Shown: positions 42,900 through 57,533, numbered from the stretch's first letter. The stretch is 64,000 nucleotides of DNA from an uncultured Flavobacteriaceae bacterium (GCA_947498845.1 CANMLX010000010.1:1-64000), one strand, 5' to 3'. Notes: a model not told the origin generated them from the letters alone. Translations and numbers: made by a program.

Positions 42900-45251
42900 T
42901 TGGAGAAGTATTTAAGTCAATTAAATGATGCACAATTAGAGCCTACTATACAGGTAGATGGCCCTATGATTGTAATTGCTGGAGCGGGATCAGGTAAAAC
43001 ACGCGTGCTTACGTATCGTATTGCCTACATGATGAGTAAAGGGATAGACCCTTTTAATATTTTATCGTTAACCTTTACAAATAAGGCTGCACGCGAAATG
43101 AAAGAGCGTATAGCATCTATAGTCGGGGCTAGTGAAGCAAAAAATTTGTGGATGGGTACATTTCACTCCATTTTTGCTAAGATTTTACGAATAGAATCAG
43201 ATAAATTAGGCTACCCCAGTAATTTTACGATATACGACACGCAAGATTCCGATAGATTAATAGCATCTATCATCAAGGAAATGAATCTAGATAAAGATAT
43301 TTATAAGTACAAACAAGTACGCTCCAGAATATCTTCGTACAAGAATAGTTTAATCACTGTTCGTGCTTATTTTCAAAACCCAGAACTTAAAGAAGCCGAT
43401 GCTATGGCTAGACGCCCTAGAATGGGAGATATTTACAAGAATTATGTAGATAGATGTTTTAAGGCTGGCGCTATGGATTTTGATGATTTGTTGCTTAAAA
43501 CCAACGAGTTGTTGACGCGTTTTCCTGAGGTTTTGGCAAAGTATCAAAACCGATTTAAATATATCTTGGTAGATGAGTACCAAGATACCAATCACTCACA
43601 ATATTTAATTGTTAGGGCTTTATCAGATAAATTTCAGAATATATGTGTGGTAGGGGATGATGCACAGAGTATTTATGCGTTTCGTGGCGCGAACATCAAT
43701 AATATTTTAAACTTTCAAAAAGACTATGATGATGTTAAAGTATTTCGATTAGAGCAGAATTACCGTTCAACAAAAAATATTGTAAATGCAGCTAATTCTA
43801 TTATTGATAAAAACCAAACCAAATTAGATAAAATCGTTTGGACGGCTAACGACGAAGGTGGTAAAATAAAAGTAAACAGATCACTAACTGATGGTGATGA
43901 GGGGCGTTATGTAGCCAGCACTATTTTTGAAGAAAAAATGCAAAATCAACTAAAAAACGATGAATTTGCAGTTTTATATAGAACCAATGCTCAATCTCGT
44001 GCTATCGAAGACGCCTTACGTAAAAGAGACATTAAGTATAGAATATATGGTGGGTTATCGTTTTATCAACGTAAAGAAATAAAGGACATATTATCGTATT
44101 TACGTCTTATTATAAACCCTGCAGATGAAGAAGCTTTAAAGCGCGTTATTAATTTTCCTCCCAGAGGTATTGGTCAAACCACTATGGATAAGTTGGTTGT
44201 GACGGCCAATGGTTATAATCGAAGTATTTTTGAAGTCATAAAAAATATTGATAAAACGGAAGTTAAGGTTAATTCAGGAACCAAAACCAAACTTCAAAAT
44301 TTTGTGACTTTAATCGAGAGTTTCCAAGTCATGAACCAAACCGCTAATGTTTTTGAATTAGCAGAACACGTTACAAAAACAAGTGGTTTAATTCGTGAGT
44401 TTAATAAAGATGCTACACCAGAAGGCGTTGCCAGAATGGAAAACATTGAAGAGTTGCTAAATGGTATGAAAGATTTTGTTGAAGGACAGAAAGAGTTAGC
44501 AGACGCTACAGGTTCTTTAGCTGAATTTTTAGAGGATGTGGCGCTAGCAACCGATTTAGATAATGACAAAGGAGATACAGATCACGTTGCGCTTATGACG
44601 ATTCACCTAGCTAAAGGCTTAGAGTTTCCTTATGTATTTATAGTGGGGCTGGAAGAAGATTTATTTCCCAGTGCCATGAGCATGAATACACGTAGCGAGT
44701 TAGAAGAAGAGAGACGTTTGTTTTACGTAGCGCTTACACGAGCAGAAAAACAGGCGTATTTAACTTATGCGTTGTCAAGATACCGCTGGGGAAAATTGAT
44801 AGATGCAGAACCAAGTCGTTTTATCGAGGAAATAGACGAACAATATCTAGATATTGTGACGCCAATTGAAGAACGGAGATATAACCCTATGCTCGATGCT
44901 AATATTTTTGGGGATGTTGAGCCTAGTAGAACGGTTACTCAAAATAAAGTTCGCTTTAAACCAGCAAAAACACTAGCAGTAAAAAAAGGCGCTCCTAAAA
45001 AACAACCAGAAAAATTTAAGGTAACAACACCAAAAAATTTAAAACCAGTAAGCAAAACTTCTGAAGGAGACACAAACTTATTTGATAACAAACTTACAGT
45101 AGGTAACATTGTAAAACATATTCGTTTTGGTAAAGGAGAAGTGTTAAAAATTGAAGGTAAAGGTGCTGATACTAAAGCAGAAATTAAGTTTGAAACAGGA
45201 GGCGCAAAGAAATTATTATTACGGTTTGCTAAATTGGAGGTTGTAGGGTAA
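42900..45251 (+). CDS. UvrD/PcrA-type superfamily 1 DNA helicase, TTG start
   Basis: 783 residues beginning at TTG. An in-frame stop lies 15 bp upstream and no ATG fits; TTG gives Glu-Lys-Tyr-Leu-Ser-Gln-Leu-Asn-Asp-Ala-Gln, the usual Q-motif start. Walker A is Gly-Ala-Gly-Ser-Gly-Lys-Thr (about 29-35), motif II is Val-Asp-Glu-Tyr-Gln-Asp-Thr, motif III is Gly-Asp-Asp-Ala-Gln-Ser-Ile-Tyr, and motif VI is Val-Ala-Leu-Thr-Arg-Ala. A C-terminal Tudor-like segment (Val-Lys-His-Ile-Arg-Phe-Gly-Lys-Gly-Glu-Val) is as in PcrA. It unwinds DNA 3' to 5' in repair and replication. Monocistronic. Confidence 0.95.
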   Translation: MEKYLSQLNDAQLEPTIQVDGPMIVIAGAGSGKTRVLTYRIAYMMSKGIDPFNILSLTFTNKAAREMKERIASIVGASEAKNLWMGTFHSIFAKILRIESDKLGYPSNFTIYDTQDSDRLIASIIKEMNLDKDIYKYKQVRSRISSYKNSLITVRAYFQNPELKEADAMARRPRMGDIYKNYVDRCFKAGAMDFDDLLLKTNELLTRFPEVLAKYQNRFKYILVDEYQDTNHSQYLIVRALSDKFQNICVVGDDAQSIYAFRGANINNILNFQKDYDDVKVFRLEQNYRSTKNIVNAANSIIDKNQTKLDKIVWTANDEGGKIKVNRSLTDGDEGRYVASTIFEEKMQNQLKNDEFAVLYRTNAQSRAIEDALRKRDIKYRIYGGLSFYQRKEIKDILSYLRLIINPADEEALKRVINFPPRGIGQTTMDKLVVTANGYNRSIFEVIKNIDKTEVKVNSGTKTKLQNFVTLIESFQVMNQTANVFELAEHVTKTSGLIREFNKDATPEGVARMENIEELLNGMKDFVEGQKELADATGSLAEFLEDVALATDLDNDKGDTDHVALMTIHLAKGLEFPYVFIVGLEEDLFPSAMSMNTRSELEEERRLFYVALTRAEKQAYLTYALSRYRWGKLIDAEPSRFIEEIDEQYLDIVTPIEERRYNPMLDANIFGDVEPSRTVTQNKVRFKPAKTLAVKKGAPKKQPEKFKVTTPKNLKPVSKTSEGDTNLFDNKLTVGNIVKHIRFGKGEVLKIEGKGADTKAEIKFETGGAKKLLLRFAKLEVVG

Positions 45252-45928
45252 AATGACGATTTATTTTAGTCTCTATAAGTTTTTTTTTTATAATGGTTAC
45301 CATACTTTTGAACACATCGAAAAAAATTACACAGAAAGGTTAATAACGTTTTACAAATCGCAAATAGTGACTTGTCATGCTGAAGGAGGCACGACTGAAG
45401 CATCTCATTTTCAATAAGACATTATTTATTTTGGAGATGCTTCGACTTCAAATAATTCGAAATGCACTGAATGACACCTTCTTTTTTAACATATAAATTT
45501 AAAAGGAAAAAATAGTTATTACAAATCACTGAAATTTAAACCTTTATTTAATTATGTCATTAATAAAGAGGCACGACTAAAGCATCTTATTTTTAACAAA
45601 GTATGCGTTTTTATTAGTGGAAATCCTTCACAACACTCTGGATAACATGGTATTCTTAATATAAAGACATACCTTAATATATAAGAAAGAGAGTGCTTTA
45701 ACTCGTTGTGTATTTGAAAACAGATACAATCTTAAGGTGTCTGTTCGAGTGTCCCGAACTATTTAGAAGTTATAATTCTGATTCTCGATACAATTTTTCT
45801 TCATTTCATTACAAAAAAACATTCGAATAGATAGAATTTTACTTTAAATGCACAATAGGCTACTTTAATTTAATTATGTTATTAGAGAAACCTCATTATA
45901 CATTTAAAATTTATTAGACCCTATTTAC
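45252..45928. other. 677-bp gap of dispersed repeats, no gene
   Basis: A repeat at about 45374-45510 contains TGTCATGCTGAAGGAGGCAC, then GGAGATGCTTCGACTTC and TTCGAAATGCACTGAATGACA, related to 21388-21465. A second partial copy follows at about 45565-45595. Near 45741-45757 is a GTTCG / CGAAC hairpin. I see no coding remnant. Confidence 0.6.
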
Positions 45929-46798
45929 TTAAAGATGTGCATCAATAAATAGTTTTAACTTCGTCCAGGTATCTAAAAACTCAACACCTTCCCAACCATG
46001 ACCAACTTCGGGATATAGAGTGAAACCGTGAGTTACATTTAATGACTCCAGTTTTTCTTGTAAGTCTGTTCCTTGTGTGGTGGGGATTAAAGGATCTTTT
46101 CCTCCATAAAATAAAATCGTAGGGGGAGAAGTGCTCGTTGCTTGATGAAAAGGGCTTGCTTTTTCAAGAAAATCTGTTGTAGAATCAATAGCAAATAAAT
46201 CAATTAACTCCTGTGCTTGAGCATTTGTATTGTTTGTATAAGCTGGATCTGTAAAATTGGTAGGCCCAACGATACTACACACCATATTAACATTTTTATT
46301 GGTGTCAAATGCATAGCTCCAAAGCAATGATAAGTGGGCTCCTGCACTTATGCCAATAAAACCTATATCTTCCGAAATTGAATATTGGGATTTATTTTCT
46401 TTTAAAAACGCTACAGCTTGAGAAATATCTTCAAGTTGCATAGGGTATGGTTTGTTATTTTCATCAGCTAAACGGTAGTTTATACTTGCAACAGCGATAC
46501 CATTAAGTTCATTGGTTATAAGTTGCTTTATCGCATCCATATCTTTTTTGTCACCAGAAGTCCAACCGCCTCCATGCACTAATATAAGTGTTTTAGTTGC
46601 AGAGTTTCTATTGGCAGGAAGGTAAAGATCCAATTTTTGACGTTGGTGACTCCCGTACGATATATTATCTTTTTTATAAACTATATTAGTATCAAAGAGA
46701 TTCGTTGCGCTATCGTTGTCATTATCATCGTTATTAGAACATTGAATATTAAGAAACACTATTAGTGCCGTATAAAAAAGAAGTTTTAGTACTTTCAT
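45929..46798 (-). CDS. Surface lipoprotein alpha/beta-hydrolase (carboxylesterase-like)
   Basis: 289 residues. A lipoprotein signal ends at Asn-Ile-Gln-Cys20, followed by Ser-Asn-Asn-Asp-Asp-Asn-Asp-Asn-Asp, an acidic stretch like the lipoprotein export signal for the outer surface in Bacteroidetes. The hydrolase core has His-Gly-Gly-Gly-Trp (75-79, oxyanion hole), Gly-Ile-Ser151-Ala-Gly, Gly-Lys-Asp-Pro near 234 and Gly-His-Gly-Trp near 268: a full Ser-Asp-His triad of the hormone-sensitive-lipase/carboxylesterase type. The substrate is unknown. Divergent from the Sua5-like gene. Confidence 0.87.
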   Translation of the reverse strand: MKVLKLLFYTALIVFLNIQCSNNDDNDNDSATNLFDTNIVYKKDNISYGSHQRQKLDLYLPANRNSATKTLILVHGGGWTSGDKKDMDAIKQLITNELNGIAVASINYRLADENNKPYPMQLEDISQAVAFLKENKSQYSISEDIGFIGISAGAHLSLLWSYAFDTNKNVNMVCSIVGPTNFTDPAYTNNTNAQAQELIDLFAIDSTTDFLEKASPFHQATSTSPPTILFYGGKDPLIPTTQGTDLQEKLESLNVTHGFTLYPEVGHGWEGVEFLDTWTKLKLFIDAHL

Positions 46799-46840
46799 AA
46801 AAAATGATTAATTTGTAATTGCTATTAAAAGAGAACTATT

Positions 46841-47461
46841 ATGGCCGACATAATACGAATTTACGAACAAAATCCCAATTTAAAAGAAATAGATCGGGTC
46901 ATTAGTGTTCTAAAAAAGGGAGGTTTAGTCATTTACCCAACGGATACCGTTTACGCTTTAGGCTGTGATATCACAAATATAAAGGCTTTAGAGCGTGTCG
47001 CCAGAATAAAAGGGATTAAATTAGAAAAGTCTAATTTTTCTTTTGTCTGTCACGATTTAAGTAATCTTAGTGATTATGTAAAGCAAATAGATACATCGGT
47101 TTTTAAAATTTTAAAACGTGCACTCCCTGGTGCATATACATTTATATTACCAGGAGCAAAATCATTACCCAATCCTTTTAAAAAAAGAAAAACTGTTGGG
47201 ATTAGAGTTCCAGACAATAATATTATTCTAGAAATTGTTAAACAATTAGGTAACCCTGTAATATCAACATCTATTCATGATGACGATGAAATTTTAGAAT
47301 ATACCACAGATCCTGAATTAATTTTAGAAAAATGGCATGATTTGGTAGATATAGTAATTGATGGTGGTTATGGAGGCAATGAAGCGTCTACAATTATTGA
47401 TTTATCTAATGAAGAACCAATAATTATTAGAGAAGGTAAAGGAAGCTTAGAAATATTTTAA
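46841..47461 (+). CDS. Sua5/YciO/YrdC-family protein, probable threonylcarbamoyl-AMP synthase
   Basis: 206 residues, single YrdC domain. The N-terminal Lys-Gly-Gly-Leu-Val-Ile-Tyr-Pro-Thr-Asp-Thr-Val-Tyr (about 26-38) is the nucleotide/bicarbonate-binding signature, followed by a Lys-Arg-Ala-Leu-Pro-Gly-Ala-Tyr-Thr motif and a Val-Gly-Ile-Arg-Val-Pro strand. This length suits TsaC/YciO rather than full Sua5. TsaC makes threonylcarbamoyl-AMP for tRNA t6A37; YciO-type paralogues have less certain roles, so I leave the symbol blank. Monocistronic. Confidence 0.88.
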   Translation: MADIIRIYEQNPNLKEIDRVISVLKKGGLVIYPTDTVYALGCDITNIKALERVARIKGIKLEKSNFSFVCHDLSNLSDYVKQIDTSVFKILKRALPGAYTFILPGAKSLPNPFKKRKTVGIRVPDNNIILEIVKQLGNPVISTSIHDDDEILEYTTDPELILEKWHDLVDIVIDGGYGGNEASTIIDLSNEEPIIIREGKGSLEIF

Positions 47462-47501
47462 CCCGTTTTTTTTCTAACACCACTTTTATCAACTCATGTA
47501 T

Positions 47502-49460
47502 TTATAGTTTTGTAGTTAATATTGTGCTCCCTTTTTTATCTAATAGTAGGGATGTGTTCCATGTTACAGTACCCCCTGATATAATATTCATTAAAGATTT
47601 TTCTTCTAAATCTATTTCACTAAATCGTGTTAGGTCTAATGTTACAGGTTTTTCATTTTTATTAATGATATGCACTACTGTTTCCTTATCATAAATTCTA
47701 AATAAAACATAAACACCATCTTGCGGTACAAAATGGATGGTTTTTCCTTTATGAATAGCATCGCTATGCTTTCTATAGTTGAGTACTTTTTTTAGGAATA
47801 GTTGCATTTCTTTTTGTGTCTTTGATAAACCATGACCAGAAAAAGCATTTACTGTGTCATTCCTCCATCCTCCTGGGAAGTCAGCACGAATTAAACCATG
47901 ATCTCCAGGTTTGTCAAAATCGTCCATTAAAATTTCTGTACCATAGTATATTTGCGGTATTCTTGGTAAGGTGAGTAAATAACTAAGTGCTATTTTGGTA
48001 TTGATTAGGTCTCCTTTTAATTCTGTAAAAACCCGACTCTTATCATGATTATCTACAAAGGCAACAATATCTTTAGGTGTAGGATAGTAAAAATCGTTAG
48101 CTAACCCCTCGTATAGCTTTATTAAACCTTTATCCCAGCTTTCTTCTTCATTAAGCGCTTCTATAATTTTTTTCTGCATGGGGAAATCCATAGTAGACTT
48201 TAAATTTGAGTTATAACCATCCTTATTATTAGCACCGTTTTGCCAATACCCAACAAGTAAAGGGTTGTAGCTCCATTCTTCTCCTACAATACTAAAATTG
48301 GGATATTCGGTCATTATTGTATTTGCCCATTGGCTCATAAACTCTTTATCTGGATAGGGGTAGGTGTCTTGGCGAATACCAGATAACCCAATAGTTTCAA
48401 TCCACCAGATGCTATTTTGAATAATATACTTTGCCATAAAAGGGTTACGTTGGTTTAAATCTGGCATAGTAGGAACAAACCATCCATTTACCATGATATC
48501 TTTATCTGCTTTAGAGGCATATACATCTTGATTGGTAGTTCTTCTGTGGTTAGTATAGATAATGCTTTCTTTATTTTCACTGGAGGTATGGAAGTTTACC
48601 CAATCTTTAAATGGTAAATCTTGCATCCACCAATGCTTACTACCGCAATGGTTAGCGACTTGATCCATGATAAGTTTCATACCTTTTTCACGAGTTTTAT
48701 CCGCCAATTCACGGTAGTCTTTTAATGTCCCAAAGCGAGGGTCAACATTATAAAAATCGGTTATGGCGTAGCCATGATAAGAGCCTTGATCCATATTATT
48801 TATTAATAATGGGTTAGGCCAAATGGTAGTAAATCCCATACTCTCGATATAATCTAAATGATTTATAACACCTCTAATATCGCCACCATGTCTGGCGTAA
48901 TTGTCGGTTCTATCAATTGTACTTTCACTAAGAGTTTTGTTAATGTCGTTTTTGGTATCTCCATTAGCAAATCTATCTGGTGTTATTAAATAGATAACAT
49001 CACTACTATCAAAGCCTATGTAGTTTTTGGCTGGTTTTTGCCTGGATTTAAGTTCATAGGTATAAATTAAATCATCTTTATGCTCTTGTTTAAATATGAT
49101 ATCAAATTTTCCTGCTTTTGCTGTTTTAGAAATACTTAAATTAATAAACAAATAATTAGGACTATCTGCTTTATGCACCTTTTTAATGGTTACCCCTTGA
49201 TAAGATAGGGCAGGTGTTGCATTAGAAACATTGGGATGTTTTACCAAAAGCTGCAAGTCGTTATTTTTAAACCCAACCCACCAATTTAAAGGTTCAACAC
49301 GTACTATATCGCTCCTGTTAAGTGTTGAAACAACAGATTCTACTTTACCTTTATTTGTATGATCTTGGTTTTTACATGAACTATTTAAAACTAACATAAA
49401 TGCTAAAGCAGCTAAAAACAGTAGTTGTTTACCAGTAAAATACTTTTTAGAAAAGATCAT
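47502..49460 (-). CDS. GH13 alpha-amylase/neopullulanase-type lipoprotein
   Basis: From ATG 49460, 652 residues. The lipoprotein signal ends Leu-Asn-Ser-Ser-Cys29; a longer in-frame start at 49502 is less likely. A cyclomaltodextrinase-type N-terminal beta domain (about 45-140) precedes the GH13 barrel with the nucleophile Asp of Ile-Arg-Gln-Asp-Thr-Tyr, the acid/base Glu of Val-Gly-Glu-Glu-Trp and the stabiliser Asp of Asp-Asn-His-Asp. It should cut alpha-1,4 (possibly alpha-1,6) bonds in maltodextrins at the cell envelope. Last gene of the - strand sugar operon, 236 bp after GH97, so it may have its own promoter. Confidence 0.92.
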   Translation of the reverse strand: MIFSKKYFTGKQLLFLAALAFMLVLNSSCKNQDHTNKGKVESVVSTLNRSDIVRVEPLNWWVGFKNNDLQLLVKHPNVSNATPALSYQGVTIKKVHKADSPNYLFINLSISKTAKAGKFDIIFKQEHKDDLIYTYELKSRQKPAKNYIGFDSSDVIYLITPDRFANGDTKNDINKTLSESTIDRTDNYARHGGDIRGVINHLDYIESMGFTTIWPNPLLINNMDQGSYHGYAITDFYNVDPRFGTLKDYRELADKTREKGMKLIMDQVANHCGSKHWWMQDLPFKDWVNFHTSSENKESIIYTNHRRTTNQDVYASKADKDIMVNGWFVPTMPDLNQRNPFMAKYIIQNSIWWIETIGLSGIRQDTYPYPDKEFMSQWANTIMTEYPNFSIVGEEWSYNPLLVGYWQNGANNKDGYNSNLKSTMDFPMQKKIIEALNEEESWDKGLIKLYEGLANDFYYPTPKDIVAFVDNHDKSRVFTELKGDLINTKIALSYLLTLPRIPQIYYGTEILMDDFDKPGDHGLIRADFPGGWRNDTVNAFSGHGLSKTQKEMQLFLKKVLNYRKHSDAIHKGKTIHFVPQDGVYVLFRIYDKETVVHIINKNEKPVTLDLTRFSEIDLEEKSLMNIISGGTVTWNTSLLLDKKGSTILTTKL

Positions 49461-49696
49461 AAATGTTATTTTGTTATTTAGTTGAAGGTTAAAACGCTGC
49501 AATTATACTGCAGTTAATTTAGTCTTATAAAGTTTTTTATGTATTTATTGTCATTTCTTAACATAGTGAGAAATCTCATTATACAAACAAAATTATGATA
49601 TTCTTCTTCGTACCGCATTCGGAATGAGAATCTGTTTCTAAAAAGAATTTCATTCAATAATTAAAAACTATTATTTCCAATCCAATCATAGTGATT

Positions 49697-54158
<4,462 letters not shown>

Positions 54159-54163
54159 TTTTT

Positions 54164-54823
54164 TTAATTTAATGTCATTAACTTTTTAAAGAAATCTGTA
54201 GGGATTTCTTTTAAGTTATTGAAATTGTAATTTGCTTCATTTAGGGTGTTTTTATTCCCTATTCCTACCGATATCATATTGGCATTATTAGCCGCTTCTA
54301 TACCTGCAATAGCATCTTCAAAAACAATACATTGTCTAGGTTGCAGATTAAGCTTCTTCGCACCAATTAAAAACACTTCTGGGTCTGGTTTTGCTTTAGA
54401 AACGCTATTACCATCTACAATACTTTTAAAACGGTTATAAATACCAACTTGTTTAAGTATTAACGGCGCGTTTTTACTAGCAGAACCTAAGACATAGGCT
54501 ATTCCCATATGATCTAAAGTATTTAGTAATTCTAGTGCTCCTGGAAGAATTTCATCGGCTGTCATTTTTGTTATGTAGCTTAGATATTCTTTGTTTTTAC
54601 GTATTAAAAACGCTTTCTTTTCTTCTTCTGAAACCCTTATATCTCCAATATTTAGAAGAATTTCTAAAGATTTTATGCGACTAACGCCTTTTAAAAGCTC
54701 ATTATGCGCTTTGGTGAATGTAAAACCTAATTGGTCTGCCAATTGTTTCCAAGCTAAAAAGTGATATTTAGCGGTGTCTACAATAACACCGTCTAAATCG
54801 AATATTACTCCTAATTTGTTCAT
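54164..54823 (-). CDS. pgmB: Beta-phosphoglucomutase (HAD superfamily)
   Basis: 219 residues. The HAD nucleophile motif is Phe-Asp9-Leu-Asp11-Gly-Val-Ile-Val-Asp-Thr, followed by Lys-Gly-Val-Ser-Arg in the cap domain, Gly-Ser-Ala-Ser-Lys-Asn and Glu-Asp-Ala-Ile-Ala-Gly. These are the phosphoglucomutase subgroup features. It converts beta-glucose 1-phosphate, the product of the GH65 phosphorylase, to glucose 6-phosphate. It is packed between the MFS gene (9 bp) and GH65 (5 bp). Confidence 0.95.
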   Translation of the reverse strand: MNKLGVIFDLDGVIVDTAKYHFLAWKQLADQLGFTFTKAHNELLKGVSRIKSLEILLNIGDIRVSEEEKKAFLIRKNKEYLSYITKMTADEILPGALELLNTLDHMGIAYVLGSASKNAPLILKQVGIYNRFKSIVDGNSVSKAKPDPEVFLIGAKKLNLQPRQCIVFEDAIAGIEAANNANMISVGIGNKNTLNEANYNFNNLKEIPTDFFKKLMTLN

Positions 54824-54832
54824 TATTTTATG

Positions 54833-56200
54833 CTACACCTGATATGTAATAGCTTTTTTATTAGTGATTAATAAATTGCATAAACCACCTATAATTAAAC
54901 TGGTTCCTGCCACGAGCATAGCGTTAATTGTTTCTTTGCCAAATTGGTTTGCTATTAAACTTATTCCTCCAAGCGCTGCTATAATTTGAGGTATAACAAT
55001 AAACATGTTAAAAATCCCCATGAACATTCCCATTTGTTTCGGGTTAACAGAACTGGAAAGCATTGCGTAAGGCATTGACAATACACTTCCCCAAGAGAAG
55101 CCTATGAGTATAAATGATAAGATTAAATACACTTCAGATGGTATAAAATACATTGAGATAAATCCCAAACCTCCAAGAATTAAAGAGCACATGTGCACAT
55201 ATTTTCTATTAATGCTTCGTTTAGAGGTGTATAGTGTTAGTAATAATGCAAATACCATTGATGACAACCCATATAACCCCATGTATTTCCCTACTTTGTT
55301 TGAAGCTTCTTGAAATTTTGTGTTTTTAATATGAAATGCATTTTCCTGAATAGGATCATGCATATCATAGTTCGCCTCAATAGGAGCAGGGGCTTTAAGT
55401 ACATGCTCGGTGAGCGCTGGGTTTGCCATACTCCACATCGTAAAAAATGCAAACCAACTAAAAAACTGGATGACACCTAGTTTTTTCATGGTTAATGGCA
55501 TTTGCCCAATGTTTTTTATAATATCTGTGAGGAATTTATTTTTCTGTTGCTTTTCTTTTTTAAAAGCCTCCATATCCTCAGGTGGATATTCACTAGTCGT
55601 GAAAACAGTGTATAAAATGCTTACTAAAAATACAAATGCCCCAATGGCAAAAGCAACTTTAACAGACATGGGTATAACACCTACACCTGCGGAGTCACTA
55701 ATACCAAATTGAGAAACAATCCAAGGTAAACTACTGGCAATCCATGTTCCAACTCCTATAATTAGTGTTTGAACAACAAAACCATAGGATTGTTGCGAAT
55801 CTGGAAGCTTATCGGCTACTAAAGCCCTAAATGGTTCCATAGAAATATTAATAGAAGCATCCAGTATCCATAAAAATCCAGCAGCAATCCAAAGCGTTGG
55901 TGAATGAGGAACAAATAACAAAGTTATTGAGCTTAGTATGGCACCTATTAAAAAGAAAGGACGTCTCCTTCCAAATTTTGGATGCCATGTGCGATCACTT
56001 ATATAACCAATTATAGGTTGTACTAACAAGCCTGTTAGTGGTGCAGCAATCCATAAAATAGGAATGCTGTCTATGTCTGCTCCAAGAGTTTGAAATATTC
56101 TTGACATGAAACCGCCAGTTAAGGCCATTCCAAACTGTATTCCTAAAAACCCAAAACTCATGTTCCAGATTTGCCAGAAACTTAATTTACGCTTTTGCAT
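54833..56200 (-). CDS. MFS sugar transporter (maltose/disaccharide type)
   Basis: From ATG 56200, 455 residues with about 12 hydrophobic helices. The loop after helix 2-3 has Gly-Tyr-Ile-Ser-Asp-Arg-Thr-Trp followed by Gly-Arg-Arg-Arg-Pro-Phe, the signature of the GPH/SLC45-like sugar symporter group. The in-frame start at 56248 would overlap the upstream inverted repeat. It is placed with GH65 and pgmB, so its likely cargo is maltose or short maltodextrins for cytosolic phosphorolysis. First gene after lacI. Confidence 0.9.
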   Translation of the reverse strand: MQKRKLSFWQIWNMSFGFLGIQFGMALTGGFMSRIFQTLGADIDSIPILWIAAPLTGLLVQPIIGYISDRTWHPKFGRRRPFFLIGAILSSITLLFVPHSPTLWIAAGFLWILDASINISMEPFRALVADKLPDSQQSYGFVVQTLIIGVGTWIASSLPWIVSQFGISDSAGVGVIPMSVKVAFAIGAFVFLVSILYTVFTTSEYPPEDMEAFKKEKQQKNKFLTDIIKNIGQMPLTMKKLGVIQFFSWFAFFTMWSMANPALTEHVLKAPAPIEANYDMHDPIQENAFHIKNTKFQEASNKVGKYMGLYGLSSMVFALLLTLYTSKRSINRKYVHMCSLILGGLGFISMYFIPSEVYLILSFILIGFSWGSVLSMPYAMLSSSVNPKQMGMFMGIFNMFIVIPQIIAALGGISLIANQFGKETINAMLVAGTSLIIGGLCNLLITNKKAITYQV

Positions 56201-56225
56201 TAAATAGTATATTAAATTAATACTA

Positions 56226-56249
56226 TTTGATAAGCTGTAACTTATCAAA
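56226..56249. promoter_or_regulatory. Inverted repeat upstream of the MFS gene
   Basis: Perfect 9-bp arms TTTGATAAG (56226-56234) and CTTATCAAA (56241-56249) with a 6-bp spacer lie 26 bp upstream of the MFS start. It may be an operator or a hairpin ending the lacI transcript. It does not match the ACGAAAACGTTTTCGT operator candidate near susC. Confidence 0.45.
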
Positions 56250-56258
56250 ACTTATTGT

Positions 56259-56277
56259 GAGAAGTGAAAATATAAGT
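56259..56277. repeat. 19-bp repeat shared with the susC leader (copy 1)
   Basis: GAGAAGTGAAAATATAAGT occurs here, between lacI and the MFS gene, and again identically at 57607-57625, just before susC. The flanks differ, so it is a discrete shared motif. The two copies have the same + strand orientation, which is opposite relative to their nearest downstream genes. Confidence 0.6.
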
Positions 56278-56342
56278 TTTGATTTCGATTCAAAGATAGA
56301 AAAGAAAATTGTTTTTCCTAACCGTAAAAAATGGCTACGAAA

Positions 56343-57416
56343 CTATTTAGTAGATTCCCGTTCAATAATTTCGGTTTCAATTACCATTTTTATAAAGTCC
56401 TTTTTTCTATCTGTATTTACGATATACGAATCTTCTTCCATATCTTCTGCTTCTAATCTATCTATAAGCAAATTAGCCGATTGCTCTCCTATTTTTTGAC
56501 CATGTTGGCTTACCGTAGTTAGACCAGGCGTAGCATGCTTTGAGAGTACACCATCGGTAAATCCAATAACTTGCATGTCTTCAGGAATACTATATCCTAA
56601 CTTTCTGGCTACTTTCATGGCCGTTATAGCATAGAGCTCGTTAACAGCAAATACACCATCAATCACCTTATTCATTCTAAAGAAAGTCTCTATTTCGTTT
56701 TCTAAAATTTCTAAATGATTTTCAACATCTAAACTATCATCAATTTTTAAAATCATGTTTGGATTAGCTTCTATACCATGATTGCTAAGTGCTTCTAGAT
56801 AGCCTTGAGTTCTTAACCTGCCAACGCTTACATAGTCCATTGTGGTTATTAAAGCAATGTTTTTACAGTCTTTATCAATAAGCATACTTACTGCTTTTAC
56901 GGCACCTTTATGATCGTCCACAATTACTTTGTCGCAGTCTACTTCTGCAACCACTCTGTCAAACATTACAACAGGAATACCCTGATCTATAGTGGCATTA
57001 AAGTGATGGTAATCTTGCTTAAGTAGTGTTTCCTTGGAAATGGATAGCACAAATCCATCGATACTTCCATTTGCAAGCAATTCCATATTAATAACTTCTT
57101 TAGTAAATGATTCGTTGGATAAACCTACAATAACATTATATCCTCGTCTATTAGCCACCCTTTCTATACCTCTAATAACAGTAGAAAAGAAGTGATGTAC
57201 AATTTCAGGGATTATAATACCAATAGTTTTAGTCTTTCTGTTTTTTAGACTAATAGCTATATTATTTGGCCTGTAATTATAAAGTTTAGCAAAGGCTTTT
57301 ACTTTTTGTGTTGTGTCTTCACTTATTTCTTTACTACCACTTAAAGCTTTAGATACTGTTGAAACAGAGACGTCTAGCTCTTTAGCAATTTGTTTTAAGG
57401 TGATTTTTCTCTTCAT
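56343..57416 (-). CDS. LacI-family regulator of the maltodextrin locus
   Basis: 357 residues. The N-terminal helix-turn-helix is a classic LacI domain (Thr-Leu-Lys-Gln-Ile-Ala-Lys-Glu-Leu-Asp-Val-Ser-Val-Ser-Thr-Val-Ser-Lys-Ala-Leu), with the hinge helix near 50-58, followed by a periplasmic-binding-protein-type sensor domain (Gly-Ile-Ile-Ile-Pro-Glu; Asp-Gly-Phe-Val-Leu-Ser). It sits between the two arms of the locus, divergent from susC, so it probably senses maltose or a derivative and controls both. Bacteroides Sus uses the membrane regulator SusR instead; LacI control is typical of flavobacterial maltodextrin loci (family knowledge). Confidence 0.94.
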   Translation of the reverse strand: MKRKITLKQIAKELDVSVSTVSKALSGSKEISEDTTQKVKAFAKLYNYRPNNIAISLKNRKTKTIGIIIPEIVHHFFSTVIRGIERVANRRGYNVIVGLSNESFTKEVINMELLANGSIDGFVLSISKETLLKQDYHHFNATIDQGIPVVMFDRVVAEVDCDKVIVDDHKGAVKAVSMLIDKDCKNIALITTMDYVSVGRLRTQGYLEALSNHGIEANPNMILKIDDSLDVENHLEILENEIETFFRMNKVIDGVFAVNELYAITAMKVARKLGYSIPEDMQVIGFTDGVLSKHATPGLTTVSQHGQKIGEQSANLLIDRLEAEDMEEDSYIVNTDRKKDFIKMVIETEIIERESTK

Positions 57417-57533
57417 CTAAATTATAAATAGGTATATTATATCGTTTAGTTTTTAATGTAAAAATAGTCTAAAGTATATTTCAAATATAAGGTTTTATTG
57501 ATTTTTTTAGCTTTAAAATAAAAACTTGTTAAC

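Noticed and set aside
45741..45760. GTTCG / CGAAC hairpin in the 45.3-45.9 kb gap as an IS end or operator
   Set aside because: Only 5-bp arms, no matching partner end and no gene nearby that would explain it.
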